From contig KB306105.1 of the NCBI GenBank assembly GCA_000328365.1, forward strand, positions 138,780-202,779: a stretch of DNA of 64,000 nt. Direction: 5' to 3'. Each line of letters opens with the position of its first letter. Position 1 is the stretch's first letter. This stretch comes from Capitella teleta (lineage: Eukaryota; Annelida; Polychaeta; Capitellidae). This document shows positions 1 to 12,433 of this stretch, piece by piece. The translations under genes and the position numbers were made by a program. The notes beneath the pieces were generated by a model, which ran no database searches, was not told where the DNA came from, and saw only the letters and a program-made list of their open reading frames with translations.

Positions 1-2700
1 ATGTATAAGCATTGATAATGTGATATTCAGGTGTTATACACAAGCTATGAAGGCTAGCAGGTATATAAGTTCAATCAAGAATTGAACTAATATGATTACG
101 TCATGGCAATTAATTGGGTAAATGAAGCTGTCCATTATGCATGGAATACCTAAGAGCTATTCGGTGTTGCTCCAATGGACAGTGATTCATTGCTTTCACA
201 GTTCCTTGTGTAACTTGTCTGAACGAATTAGCTGCAGGTGTGTGGCATCGCCTGTGACATCAGGTAGCAAATCAAAAGTTCCGCTGATATGATTAGACGT
301 TGTAGCGGGAATGGTTATATCAGGAGCGAATTTTGCTGAATGTGAAGACATGTTTACGTGTATATAATATAATTTTGATGGCTGCTTAATCACAATTGCA
401 AGGTTACATCTAATGTGTATTAGTCTACCTTAAACCAACTAGAACTTTCTGTGCACTTAAAATTAGCCTTGAAACACACATTTCGAATTTGTATTATGAT
501 TTATTTCGTATATTATGTAATAATAGATACACCTAGCAATTTTCAGAATTGACATTCGCGATTACAAGTTATATAATTTCAGAACGTAATTGTACGTTTA
601 ATAATCTTGAGTTGTCAATGTTATATTAATTCAGTTCAAACACATGTAGGCCTGCATGGCTTGAAAAACAAAAATAACAAGCAAGCGTGAGCCGAATAGC
701 AATTGTACCGTCACAGCAGAGGATGAAACCGTGCTATTAGTTCATAGGGTATAATCTACGGGAAATTGCATACAATAGTGTACATTTCACTGCTTAATTC
801 ACTGCTACCAAAAATTAAATTACGTGCAAACGACCAATAGTAATTAAACCAATATTTGTACTTACCGAAGCCGAAATATCCCGCAATGTGAATGAGTCGG
901 TATATCCAAAATGATCCTTGTAACCGCATGATGACTAATTCCTTAAAATCGCATGTTTACCTCAAATATAAATATCAGTTGGATGCGGCGCTTAAAAGAA
1001 ATCTCAAAATGTCATCGGTTTTGGTTGTTGGTCGCTTTGTGGGTGCGTCTTCGGGATGTCTGGCTGCATTGGAGAGTCCCTCACACTGCTTCCTCCCTTG
1101 GCCGCACTCGCCTTTTTGGAAGCAGCGCTCACACGCGGAGAACCAGCGTCCCCGACCACAGCGCCACCACGTGGACTTCCGTAGAACAAAATGGAGACAG
1201 ACGACTCGGCAATGACACTATTTTGTTTAAAAAGATGGTGAGGGATGGGGTATGGAGGGAAATTGGTCGTGTGTTGGGTTGAATTAAAAGCTAGAGGTAT
1301 TGATTCTATCCCGGGGGAAGACAGGAGAGCTCCTTCACGGAGTGTAAGTGGGTCGCACGGAATGCTATTAGGCGGAGCTCCACGCGTGGTCTACATGCTT
1401 GGCGATGCTCAATGGATCCTGGATTGTATACTGCCAGAGACTTATTCACTGCTCATTCTAGACGTCTGTAATTTATTGATTGAACAAATGTGCCAAAGGT
1501 GTTGCTGTACATATATAACACTCACTTGTAAATGTATAGCATCTTGGTTTAAACAGCACGTGATGTCGCATTCAAACATGACAGCTATGCATGCATTCAG
1601 TTGTACATCCCCAAACATTCTGTGAATCACTCATCGGCTTGAAATAATATCCTTTTGGATGACAATTCTGACGGACTCATCAAACCAGGATTAATCTGTT
1701 CCAAGACTGTAAAACACATCACGGATTTTGATTCCAGTTAAAGGGGAAGCATATACCAATTTTACTTCTTTTGGACAACTAGAATTACCAATTTATTGAA
1801 GTTTATACACGTAATAGCTTTTGTTGATACAAAGATTATCATGAAAGAAATGATAAGACTAGAATGCAACAGAGACTAGAGATGGGCGCAAAATAAGCGC
1901 TCAGCACAGCGAGTGCATTAATTGCCATAACATCTCATCTCCGTAGGCATGTGAAGTTCATGTTGGTACCTTATGGTGAGCTGTGTTAAAACTTAAGGTT
2001 TAACGTCTTAAATTACGCTGCAGGCTGTGATAGATAAATTAAAAGTGATCAAGCAATCAAGATTAGGGGCATTGAATATTGACAAGGAGAAGAGTAGAAA
2101 AAAAGCAGCCAAGAATTAAAGATCGACACGCTACTCTCAAAAGAGAGTGAATTTGAACCAAAGTGTACGGGGGGGGGGGGGGTCTACTGGAACTGATTAT
2201 ATTGAAATTGATTGAATTTAGGTGAGTGTGTCATTGTAAAGCGAAGAGAGGGCATTTGTAAATGTGATAGTGCATATATTTAATGGTATTGTTACTGCTC
2301 TCACAATTTGGACCGTCCATGCAGTATATGAGATGGCTATTCAAAATTGATAAGTGCGTTTGCAATAGGGGGACTGAACTACTTGACATCTATTTAGTTG
2401 ATTGGTTGTTGGTGTGTACGTGGGTCGAGGACTGTTCCCTGGTCCACATAGCAGGCCAACTGTTGTAATTACTATTAGTAGTACCTGTAGTACTTTGCGA
2501 TACCGATCTAATCTTCATTGTTGACGATCCACCCAGATAAGGATAAAAGGTGCAATAAAATGATGCAGATCAGCAAAAATTAAACGTGTCATTTTCCCAA
2601 GCCCTGGGAGAAATATTCTTCGAGCAACATTCAAATGGATTAAATCTGTTAGATTCTCATCGCAGATTGTTCATATATCGTGTTGTATGCGTAGATCAGA
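1..2700. other. No recognisable gene
   Basis: I see no convincing coding exon. Open frames here are short and lack family resemblance. A run of G lies near 2169-2182. Around 1000-1220 the sequence is less AT-rich than its surroundings and could be promoter-like, but no clear transcript follows it. Confidence 0.5.
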
Positions 2701-2721
2701 GTCCATAATTATACGATTTCG

Positions 2722-3725
2722 ATGCTATTCACCTCAAAATCGAAAATGATTGTTGTTGTATTGGTGGCCACCTTCGCCATTGCGGCTGAAGGTTAGTGAT
2801 TTGCGCGCTCAGTGGGAAAGAGCCATCTCTGTAGAGTTCACAATACTAAAATAATGGAGTATCTCTGGTCACACATCACCTGACACATTAATGCCGACGA
2901 TATACCGGTGTTGTTTGCAGAATTTTAAGTCTTGAGCAACGATTTTAAATTCTGCACACAATATATCATAATTTGATACTTCAATTGTTGCAATCAATGA
3001 ATGATACATGTATAACCAGCGGTGTGTTCTAATAGAATTGAACCAAGCGCAAGTCAATTGTACGCGGCCTTTATCACTCGCCGACATTCTGTCTACATGT
3101 ATATCATTATAATTTATTTTCTGTGATGTACATCCATATTACATTATAAGATTCAAGTTGAAACTGCATTATTTTATGGTAAGCGTATAATATTTTGAAT
3201 AAAGGTCTTAATAATCAGTTGCATGGAATATTCAGAGATAGGAAGTAAGAACTATATTGACCACATTTAATACCGTCTGGTACTCATGTAATCTTTCAGG
3301 GGTACGCGCAGCTGAACAATGCTGCGACGATGATTTCTGTTGCGATGACGTCTGCTGTGGATATCTGTGCTACTCCGACTGCCAATGTTGCCCAGATGAC
3401 TATTGCTATGCTTTGGAAGCTGTTTGCTGTGAGATTGAGGGAGCTTGTGATGAGGGACACAAGTGTTGTGAAGGCTATTACGAAACAGCGTACGCTGCGA
3501 AAGCGGAGCTTCCTCAAAAATCAATGTACAATTTAAATACTCGATTTTCACAGGTATTGTTGTCCTGATAATATGGAGTGTGAGCACGGAGGGCTCTGCA
3601 AAGAATCAGAGGAGAACGAAACCAGTTTATTGATCCCTGGCACGCCGAGGGTACGTTACTTCCTGGTGTTAAACTTGTGCTTACCAGAGTACTATTTGGA
3701 ATTAATGCTAGGGAAGTTTGTATGA
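2722..3725 (+). CDS. Secreted cysteine-rich peptide, three exons
   Basis: Proposed exons are 2722-2791, 3300-3489 and 3554-3725, giving about 143 residues. Exon 1 encodes a signal peptide (MIVVVLVATFAIAAEG core) and ends at a GAAG|GTTAGT donor in phase 1. Exon 2 starts after a TTTCAG acceptor in matching phase. The mature part carries about 20 cysteines in about 75 residues, mostly as CC pairs (QCC, FCC, VCC, QCCPDDYC, HKCC, YCCPDNMEC). The second intron is 64 bp, typical of this window. The CCPDxxxC spacing recalls granulin or knottin folds, but the pattern does not match granulin exactly and I cannot name a family. The product should be exported and disulfide-rich. The exon 2 donor (GC|GTACGC) is weak and an earlier one near 3461 is possible. 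The tail after the last cysteine is unremarkable, so the 3' end is the least certain part. Confidence 0.55.
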
Positions 3726-5075
3726 AAACTGAAAAGAGAAGTCAATTTGGTCATTCAAGTAGTTTAAAAGCATGTTACACATTTGCAGATTCTTCCAGTC
3801 AAAGATGATATATGGCAACATATCTACCGTCTGCCAAGAGAGTGAACCACTCAGAAGTCAGAGAACAAAAAGGTCTTCTATTTAAAATCTCTTGCATTTT
3901 GTGAGAATAAACACTGAAAAATAAATTTGTTGTCATCAATTAGATTTAATCTTACACAAACCACAATAAACCTCGGGACTTCTATGTTTACCGTATTATT
4001 TAATGGCAGGTGGCTTGATTTGCTCTCCTTGCATTTCAAATGCGCCTGTATACCTCCAATGCAAATCACGCGTGGCTTATTTCGATGGATTTGAGTCCAT
4101 ATTCACGGAGGGCTTCGGCATTGGTTTCCATGTCATGTTTTGTGGATGCCAGAAAGGAATCTGCATATTATGTAGATACCACATGCACCTTCCTCATGCA
4201 CTGTAATTGTTCTCCCAGTTTTCTCTCCTTTAGTCTCGTGATGATGACCAACAGAGATGAATGCCATAGATGATACAAGGCAACTTGAGTATTATTGTGA
4301 GCACAGGTATATATGGCTAATTCAATCTAGTTCCATAATGTGATAACCGTATATAGCCGTATACAGCCTTGTAGCATCCCACGAAGGTACATTTCATTGG
4401 TTCTTGCTCTGCAATTCACGATTAGGGGCTTAATTCTTCGAGGTTTTGGGTTGGGGTTTTCATAAATAAATACCTGCGATCACAACATATAAGATGATAA
4501 ATAGGCCTGCACCCTATTGAAATTACGAACAGGTTCCCGGTCTCCACTCTCAAAATTAAGAGAGACGTATCTCAGCTGCTTTCCAGCCTTTACTGTAACG
4601 TACAACAGAACAGAGATATTTCTTTGGACAGGTTCTTCGTGGAATTCCTGAATCACCCTCCAATGATAGAGTTAAATTTGCAGATGAAATCTAATACTTG
4701 TGCCGAAGTGGCTCAAATGGAATATGGGGTGTACTGTAGGTCTCTTAACTCAAGCTAACTGTAAACCGACCTGTAGAATACGGTGGTCTGGATATGACAT
4801 GTAGAAAAACGCATTATAATTATTTCGCACGCACAACATTATGACATTGCGATGTCGTTCCCTCGAGTTGGCGATGTCGCAACCACGATCGAGTTACTAG
4901 TATGTCTTGTGGAAACTTGTTTCTATGATACAGTGACGTAGTGACTCAAATTCTACATCATTTATTCACGTGTTGGTTGGTTAAGCTCCAAACTCGTAAT
5001 AACGAAGACTCAACCGATCCCTTCATATTGGCTTTAATTTACCTTCAGCAAATATTCCGAGTAGAGTATCAAAAA
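3726..5075. other. Intergenic, no gene seen
   Basis: Only short open frames without family resemblance. No RNA gene or clear repeat recognised. Confidence 0.45.
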
Positions 5076-5078
5076 TAA

Positions 5079-5117
5079 TAAAGTTATCTTAGTGGGTGGT
5101 TCGCACGTGACGCGTGA

Positions 5118-5124
<7 letters not shown>
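5079..5124 (+). repeat. 46-bp repeat, copy 1
   Basis: The stretch beginning ATAAAGTTATCTTAGTGGGT occurs again at 6684-6730 with only a few changes. Here it runs straight into a (GA)n tract; at the second site it runs into a LINE tail. It may be part of an unrecognised interspersed repeat. Confidence 0.7.

Positions 5125-5158
<34 letters not shown>
5121..5158 (+). repeat. (GA)n simple repeat
   Basis: Uninterrupted GA dinucleotide tract of about 37 bp. Confidence 0.95.
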
Positions 5159-5161
<3 letters not shown>

Positions 5162-5208
5162 GTGTGAAGTGTAGAGTGTCTGGCTGAGCTTTTCTCACCA
5201 TCTTTTGA

Positions 5209-5560
5209 GGGCACCGGATAGCTCAGTGGGTTAAACCGCTGACTACAATCCAACGCCGACCGTGGGGGTCGAGGTCCCGGGCTCGAGACCCGAGCATGCC
5301 ACGGGCGTTATGGTTGTGAATTATAATTGTAATCCGTTATAATTGTAATTCTTCGGTGACTCTGCAGTGTTGCCCAACTGCGTAACAAGGCCGGGCGCTG
5401 TGTACTACTGTCTATGGTGGTATGCAGGATAAAGAACCCTTGGGTTTTATCGATAAGAGTAGGGGGAAACTCCGGTCCCGGGCCTTCTGTTCGGGCGCCC
5501 GTATCACCCGAATGGGTTGGGTGGAGCCGTATAACCCCAATCACTCAATCACTCACTCAC
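5209..5560 (+). mobile_element. tRNA-derived SINE, near full length
   Basis: The 5' part has a tRNA-like A box (GATAGCTCAGTGGG, 5217 on) and B box (GGCTCGAGACC near 5280). It is followed by a body found again at 32.8 kb (minus), 33.5 kb and 34.0 kb, with shared blocks CTGTCTATGGTGGTATGCAG and TTTATCGATAAGAGTAGGGG. The 3' end is a (ACTC)n-like tail, ACTCACTCACTCAC. This is the most complete copy of the body in the window. The flanks both contain CACCATCTTT, but the same bases belong to the head of the minus-strand copy, so I do not claim a target duplication here. Confidence 0.85.
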
Positions 5561-6680
5561 CATCTTTGGTCATCTTCTTCATCATTAAGCTGTTTGCATT
5601 TTCAGTCATCATCTTTGCCAAATGTTCAAGAAATATTCTTTGTGTGATACTACTTTATGTGTGCTTCTGATTTCGTGATTCAGAATGCATTATTGTGCTT
5701 GCTTGGTTGAAGGCTGTTCTTGAGTGGTCATTCAGTGGAGTAGGTATCAACAACAAAGATGGGCTCCAGGGCTCCAAGTACAGCTAGTATCCGCTTCTCA
5801 CACATACCAGCAGTAGCCATCAATTAATCAATCAATCAATCAATCAATCAACCAATCACAAGCTCCATGTGCTGGCTTTATCTATCATCTTAATCTCCCC
5901 TTCATAGGAACATTGTATGCTTAATCCCTAAGGTCCTATTCCAAGTAAACATCAATTTATTATCTAAACTATCTTTATATACTATAGTTTGTGTATTCGG
6001 CCCCTATAAGTATGGCTATTAGCTCTATCAACTTTCGTTTTTATAGAAACAGAAATGAATCGCCCGTGGGATACGCTCAATTGTAATTACTTAGTATTAC
6101 AGTTACCTAATCATATGAATATGCAATTACATGTAAGTGATCATTATAAGTATGGTTATTATTACGTTTTTGCAATTATGGGATTATACGATTATGTGTA
6201 TGCATGTATAGTCATTAGGCATAAGATAAAATGTGAGTAGTATTGAGTAAATATATCGGCAAGTGTCGATACTGTTTAGCATGGTTACTAGTATGTGCTT
6301 ACAACCGAAAGTATCATAACGTACAAAATAAAATAAGGATAATAAGATGAATACGTGTGCATCGACTGATGTAGTATATTCTGAGTGTAACATCTGACTT
6401 AAGACAAGATGCGTATCATTTGTCTTAAATCTCAGGCATGCTGACCTAAAGAGACACTTTCCTTTTGAGGTTACAAGTGCTATCATGACTTGCAGAGACA
6501 TTGATCTAAACTACTACATTAAGATCAATGTGCAGAGGTATGGCTCGGTTTTGTGTCCGAGGTACAATTTAAATCATTATCATTTCTCAGGGGGCGAAAT
6601 GAGATCAATCTCATCATAATCGCATCGGTTTACATTTCATTTGGGTTAATAACTCGAGTACAGAAACAAAAGTTACTGGC
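5561..6680. other. Intergenic, simple repeat only
   Basis: A (TCAA)n tract lies at about 5822-5855. No gene recognised. Confidence 0.45.
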
Positions 6681-6683
6681 GGC

Positions 6684-6730
6684 ATAAAGTTATCTTAGTG
6701 GGTGGTTCGCACGGGACGGGTGAGTACGAG
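6684..6730 (+). repeat. 46-bp repeat, copy 2
   Basis: Near-identical to 5079-5124, directly upstream of the LINE tail. Confidence 0.7.
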
Positions 6731-7045
6731 TACACCTGTTCGCCTCCTTCGATCATCAAACTTCACATTGCAGTCTGTACCTAAATTTCATCTTCAATCA
6801 TATGGCTACCGTACATTCGCCCACCAAGCACCCATCCTTTGGAACCGATTACCTTCCAACCTGCATAACCAGCAATCGCTTGATGCTTTTAAAGCCCAAC
6901 TTAAGACTTACTATTTTAACATTGCTTTTCCTAGTATTTAATGATTTTCCTTTTTACCTATGTTTGTACAGCGCATTTGAATGTTCCTTGATATTGCTGA
7001 AAATGCGTTTTTAAATGTAATAAATGAAATAAAATAAAACATACA
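6715..7045 (+). mobile_element. LINE 3' fragment (CR1/L2-like tail)
   Basis: The frame ending at 6941 reads YGYRTFAHQAPILWNRLPSN then SLDAFKAQLKTYYF, the usual C-terminal signature of CR1/L2-group non-LTR reverse transcriptases. The following AT-rich 3' UTR ends in ATAAATGAAATAAAATAAAA. The copy is strongly 5'-truncated: no reverse transcriptase core is present. Confidence 0.75.
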
Positions 7046-7194
7046 GTAGCTCTTTTGCGCCACATGCGTACAAGTTACGGCAGTCACTAACTTGTGGGAA
7101 CGAGAGAGCTTTATATTTTCTGCGTGTCCTCTCCCGACCACCGTAGTACAGCGCCACTTGGGCTGTTTTCCAGTTGGTTCACTGCAGACGTCGA

Positions 7195-7364
7195 GTGATT
7201 CATTTGAGGGATTCATAACGCATTTTGTGAGATTATCATAACGCACCCAACCGGAAGCAGCAGCGGGCAGTTTGAAATAAACAATTTCCAGAATCAGCAG
7301 GATCGGTTCGATTTTTATAGATTTGTAAAAGTTTTTGAGGTGTTGATTGTTCTAAGAAGTGGAA
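7195..7364 (+). promoter_or_regulatory. Probable promoter and 5' UTR of CKAP2-like gene
   Basis: Two copies of TCATAACGCA lie at about 7214 and 7230, followed by ACCGGAAG, an ETS-type site, at about 7243. The start codon of the CKAP2-like gene is at 7365. The TSS is inferred, not seen. Confidence 0.4.
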
Positions 7365-10300
7365 ATGCCCGGTAAAGGTAAACCTCGTTTCGCTCATTGA
7401 TCGATCCTTGCGACTGATGCCGGAACTTATTGCAGACAGTCACTCACCAGCTCACTTCCCCTCTGGGGAAACGTCTCTGCGTCTAACGGTCTACAGCTCA
7501 CTGACTGACTGAGTTACTTAGTCTTAACTTAGATTAGAAGTTGGAACTTAGTCTTAGACCCCAAAGGCCGAAGCCAGCCAATTGAATCGATGTGTGGCTG
7601 GCTGAGGCCTTTTTCGGTTGGCTAGTCGGTCAGCCGACCTTTTTGTGGCGGATTAACTGATTTTTTTCCCCGGCTGGCTCAGACCAGCTGCAGTACTAAT
7701 ACATCATTACATGTACATGCACATGCATTAAAATTTTAAATTTAAATAGTAAATACATTAATACATGTATGTTTTGCTAAAATACGTCCAGCTGTATGCA
7801 GAAGAAAATAATATCATTGAGAATTAAGGAGCTCACTGAGCTGAACCAAATGAATGCTGCATATTTATTTTAGGCAAGTTATATTTAAAGTTACAGACCC
7901 GTAATCCTTAGATATAAATGTTAAACTTACAGACCTGGTGTTGGAAATTCCTTATTAAGTCAAACAGACTATCAACATACACATGCATGCAGTCTTATGT
8001 TGGTAATGGATGCATATGAAGAATAATCAAACAAAATGACTCACCTTGTATCATTAAAAAAGCATTTCCACTCTCTGAAGTCGCGATCACACCTTTGGTG
8101 CTTGGTTAAAAAAGGCAGCATACATTGACAGTTAATTTACATGGTGAAATTATATAAATCCTGACGATATTTCCTGGCAAATCTCTCAAAAGAAAAGCGG
8201 CTAACCGATAGTTTTTTGGTGACGACCGAGCCAACTGTTTTTCAGCAGATCAGCAGAATTCCGACAATGACTGAGATATTTTTTGGCTGGCTAGTCGGCT
8301 TTTCCTAGCTGGCTTCGGAGTCTAGAGTCACTGACTATATTTATTATTATAGACATAAGCCCACAAATGTGCCTGAAATATCCGTTTGCATAAATGCTCT
8401 ACATTACAGGCACATATTGCATGCATTTAGAGCCATAGCGCGTGCTCGTTAAGAGCCATTGCAAGCATTGCACACCTAGGAATACACTCAATAGAACCGT
8501 TATATAATTAGTTTAAACATTGCACCTCTTACAAACGATTTATCCGAGCGATTGAGGCTACAAATAAGAAAATGCGATTTTTTTTTCAAAAGGATGACGC
8601 TTCGGCTAATTTGCCATTTTGTGTTTATATCACATGATCACGTCATGTGACTTCTTCAACAACAATAAGACGTGGTTGCACATGTGTCTGTTTATCAATA
8701 ATGAAATACGTTCGCAAGCACATTAAATCATTGTCACCTGAGTTTAATGTTAACTTTAAAGGTAACGATGAGAGAGAAGCCAATTCAGCGCTATGTTATC
8801 TGCCTGTCGCCGATTGTGAAGTTGATGACGGCAAAAACGTAGGAAAACATCCAGCATGTTCAGCTTTGCCCAGAATCATAACGGTCATAATGTTTACGAC
8901 ATCTATGGTCATAACGTTAGGTGCCCAGGAAACGTGCTATTGTTTACATCTGTGCATGCTCACAACACCGGAAACTCACAACCCGAGCGCTCTCGGCAGG
9001 CGATGTTATTATTGCCAACTTTATTGTGTTTTAAGTAACTTGAACTCTTGTTACATCATCAGGTATTGGTAACACATAAGTTATACCCATTTCGGCCAAC
9101 CCGGGTCATTCGATTCGACGATCCCCTCTCAATAATAAACCACAATGTCTGCTATTGGGGCGACAATGCCAAACTGTAACTGATAATCAGATCAGTTACA
9201 CTTGTGGAATTATTATAGACATAATGATAATAATAATTATAAAGTGACAAACTCACTGACTAGAGTGAGTACACTGAGTAATGACTAGTTTGTCCTGTGA
9301 GTGTCCTACACGTTGAGACACAATAGCCGAGCTAATAGTAAATTAGTTGAGTAAGTTAGTGTTACCGTTACTACGCTTGCTGCCGTAGTCACACACTATC
9401 ATGTGATCAGCTGGTGACCTATGATGTTCATTATACTAGTCACTACCAATACTATTGCGAGATGTTATCATGTATACACCTTGCTCGATATATCCAACAT
9501 CTGTAATCGGGACAAGATTGAGCTTTACAAAATAACGAATGACATGGGTAGCTAAAAAAATATGATTAGTAGTTTTTGCTTCCGGTAATACCAGAGGTCA
9601 CTCTAAAAGACTATTTAGACTATCAGATCTACGTTATACCAGCATCATGAGCATGAGACAAAAAACATTCCCAATCAGATGCATAGAAAGGCGGAATGGG
9701 CTGCCGGAGGAGATAATATCAGCCTCATCGCTTAACCATTGATAACCACTGGATTGAATCCAGATTCAATATTTATGGTACTCCCCAAGTCACTTGCATG
9801 TAAGACCTGTTAACGGAACTGTGTCCTACAAATCACAGAACTTACAGAAGAGGATGTCTGTATGCATGTACGCATGCATGTATGTAAGTACTGTTAGTAT
9901 TACCATGCTCACCTGCTAACCATTAATTCTTAACCTAATGATTGAACTGAGATCTTAGCCTGTTACCTGCTAGCTCGCCAAAGGTAGCTGAGCGATATAC
10001 CTATGCACAGTGTATATTATGGACTACACGCCTACCTTAGGAACTAGTTACCTGCTACTGCCAACCCTACTTGCCCTGACTTGACTCAGTGTAATTACTG
10101 ATGGCCTTATTCCTTTCATGTGACATGCTTACCTAGCACAGATACTCACAAGGCATTAATGGGTTGAGTGATATCTGCTTCATCGGACCAAACATTCTTC
10201 CAGATACGGTGGAGGATCGTTTATCTCGATGGAAGGAGGACAAAGCGAAGAGGAGAGGTCAGCTGATATCCCAACAGATAGAAATCGAACAAATCAAGAC

Positions 10301-12433
10301 CCGGAAGAAAGGTCAAATCAAACTAGGTCATTTGGGTCAATCGTTCATTTGCTTTGTTTCTCTTACAGAATCTGTGAATGTTAAGAAAACAGCTTTGAAG
10401 AAATCTGCACCACTTGTAAGAAAGGCCAAAAGTCCGAAAACGCCCATCAGGTATAAATTATAACATTCGTCTCTTCACCATATTTGTCAATATCTCTTGC
10501 TAGTCAGCCAGGGAGGCTAGCAACAGAACTGTTTATTATATTGCTAACTGTATGCATGGTTGACTATACATACATCCAGTTTTTTTATTTTGATGTGAAT
10601 TTTACATGCTTATCATGATTGTAAATTGTTCTCGTGCACAGAGACAGATTAGCCAAATGGAGGAAGAAGAAGGAGCAAAATATTGCATTTGTTTCAAAGT
10701 GAGTTTGGTTATTTTAATAAATTCTATAATCTTTTATTATTGTAATATTATTATCCAAACAGACCAAAGATTGAAGCCGTGCAGAAGAAGAACTCCCAGC
10801 ATGCTAAAACAGCGACCGTTTCAAAGTAAGCTTTTGATATTTATAAATATTCAAATCTCAACAAATCCAAACAGACCGAAGATCACCGCAGGGCAGACGA
10901 ATTCCCAGCGCCCAAAAGCAACAGCTCCAAAAGTTGACATCATAGCCAGAAATAAAATGCTCGCAGCTAAACGTCGGGACCTCCCTTTAAAATCTGACAC
11001 CACAAAACGGCGTGAAACATTTTTGCTCGCTCCTAAGAAAACACAGCCAGTGAGACCAAAAGCTCCTCCAACCACCACTCCACGCGTTCCCCTCACAGCG
11101 AAAGCCCTACAGACAAACTCAACACTGTCTCGTAGAACGACCATCAGCGCAGGGCAACAGGCCATGGAGCCTCAAAAGAATCGCCGTGTTACCATAGCAA
11201 CTGAAGGAAAGAAACCAGTGGCAACCAAGTTCCGTAACGTTCCCTCAAGGATCGATTCCGGTTTGAAATCACTGAAGCGAAAATCCGTCCCTGGGGAGCT
11301 CAAAACGCCGAAGCGAGCGAGAGTGGACGTTCTCCGATCTCTGAACACGCCAAAGAGCTGCGTGCGGTTTAAAGCAACCCCTGTGCTGGCAAGGAACACT
11401 CCAGTACGGAAGGAGATGTCCATGAGGTGAGTGTGGCGATGGCTCATTCGTTTTATTGCTACTTTTGTGATTCAATAACAGAGAGAAGCTGAATTCTTGG
11501 CTATTATCGCACGGGAAGACTCCATCAAAGTTCCACCATTTGCTCTGCTTGGATGACGCTAAGACAAGCAACGAAGCTGTTGACGGCGGTCTGTCTGTGC
11601 TTGATCTGAACCTGCAGGTGAGAAATATAATTGGATCGGAGTTGATGAAAGTGAAATTCTTGTCATCCCATGCAGCAACAAATCTTGAATGAAGAATGCG
11701 ATCACCCAGATGCCCCTGATTTGAATCAATCTCTGCAAGAGGGCGACAAACTTAGCGCCCTGCTCAACGAAATAGAAAGCCTCACTAATGCAGTTAGTTA
11801 ATCAGGCATTTATGTTGATCTGATTGTTAACATGTCGTCACGACCAGGGCTGCCCCGTGACCACTCTGAGCGGATTCATGGATGGCATTGCTAGCGATAT
11901 TCCGTCCTGTAAGCAATCTGCTGATTACTGGGTCAGGAGGGCGGAAGTCGCTAAATTGACCTGCAACCAGGACACGGTCCTCAAGGTCTTTGACGAGGCC
12001 GTTGAGCACCGCGCCGAACCTGCAGAGGTCATCGCTGCTGCGCTGCAACAATACGTCTCGGAAACGATGATCGGGAAAACGACCTCCGGAAAGGAGAATG
12101 CGTTTCATTCGTCTGCCGTGAAATACTGTTTCACAAACACCAAATCCACACCTTTCTTCAAAAAGTGAGATTTCTTGTCTTGTTGTTAAAAGTTTATTTA
12201 ATTTCGTATTTTTTGCCAGGTATCGTCCGAGCGCCACGGAAGCTGACACCCCATCGGCCCTCATCACTCCCGTCAGGAGATCTACTCGCAAAAGCCATCT
12301 CGGTCTTCCCACAATGCTCCAGGATCACGATGTTGTCGTGGAATCCCTCGCAGAACTCCACCAAGATTCCCTTCGTACTGCTCTGTTCGTTCCAAACCGA
12401 GCGCTCGCTTTAAGCGATGATGAGGATTATTAG
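7365..12433 (+). CDS. CKAP2: CKAP2-like mitotic microtubule-associated protein
   Basis: Ten exons join in phase: 7365-7377, 10204-10311, 10369-10450, 10642-10698, 10763-10825, 10875-11426, 11482-11617, 11676-11792, 11848-12164, 12220-12433; 552 residues. The N-terminus begins MPGKDTVEDRLSRWKEDK and a related motif RDRLAKWRKKKEQ recurs from exon 4, like the basic N-terminal helix of the CKAP2/CKAP2L family. The middle is Lys/Arg/Pro/Thr-rich and disordered. The C-terminus matches the CKAP2 C-terminal domain: ADYWVRRAEVAKL, then VFDEAVEHRAEP, then TPVRRSTRKSHLGLP, LQDHDVVVESL and FVPNRAL, all in family order. Known members bind and stabilise spindle microtubules. Introns are 49-64 bp apart from the 2.8-kb first one, which holds repeats. 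The first exon of 13 coding bases is the least certain join (phase 1, good donor AAAG|GTAAAC). Confidence 0.85.
7540..8335 (+). repeat. Inverted-repeat insert in intron 1 (tentative)
   Basis: CGAAGCCAGC near 7568 is mirrored by GCTGGCTTCG near 8311, and both ends are rich in GGCTGGCT/GGCTAGTCGG. This resembles a MITE, but the terminal match is short and no target duplication was found. Confidence 0.35.
9580..9760 (+). mobile_element. LINE C-terminal fragment
   Basis: One frame reads TRGHSKRLFRL, then RQKTFPIRCIERRNGLPEEI and ISASSLN. This is the typical RGH-(S)-x-KLFK...WNxLPxEVVxAxSLNxFK ending of many LINE reverse transcriptases. It lies inside intron 1 of the CKAP2-like gene and no more of the element is recognisable. 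Confidence 0.55.

Noticed and set aside
892-1282. Overlapping frames at 0.9-1.3 kb as a gene
   Set aside because: Two frames overlap in a locally GC-richer patch; neither has splice support or family resemblance.
8647-9072. 141-residue frame in CKAP2 intron 1
   Set aside because: No recognisable domain, bounded by repeats and lies within a well-supported intron.
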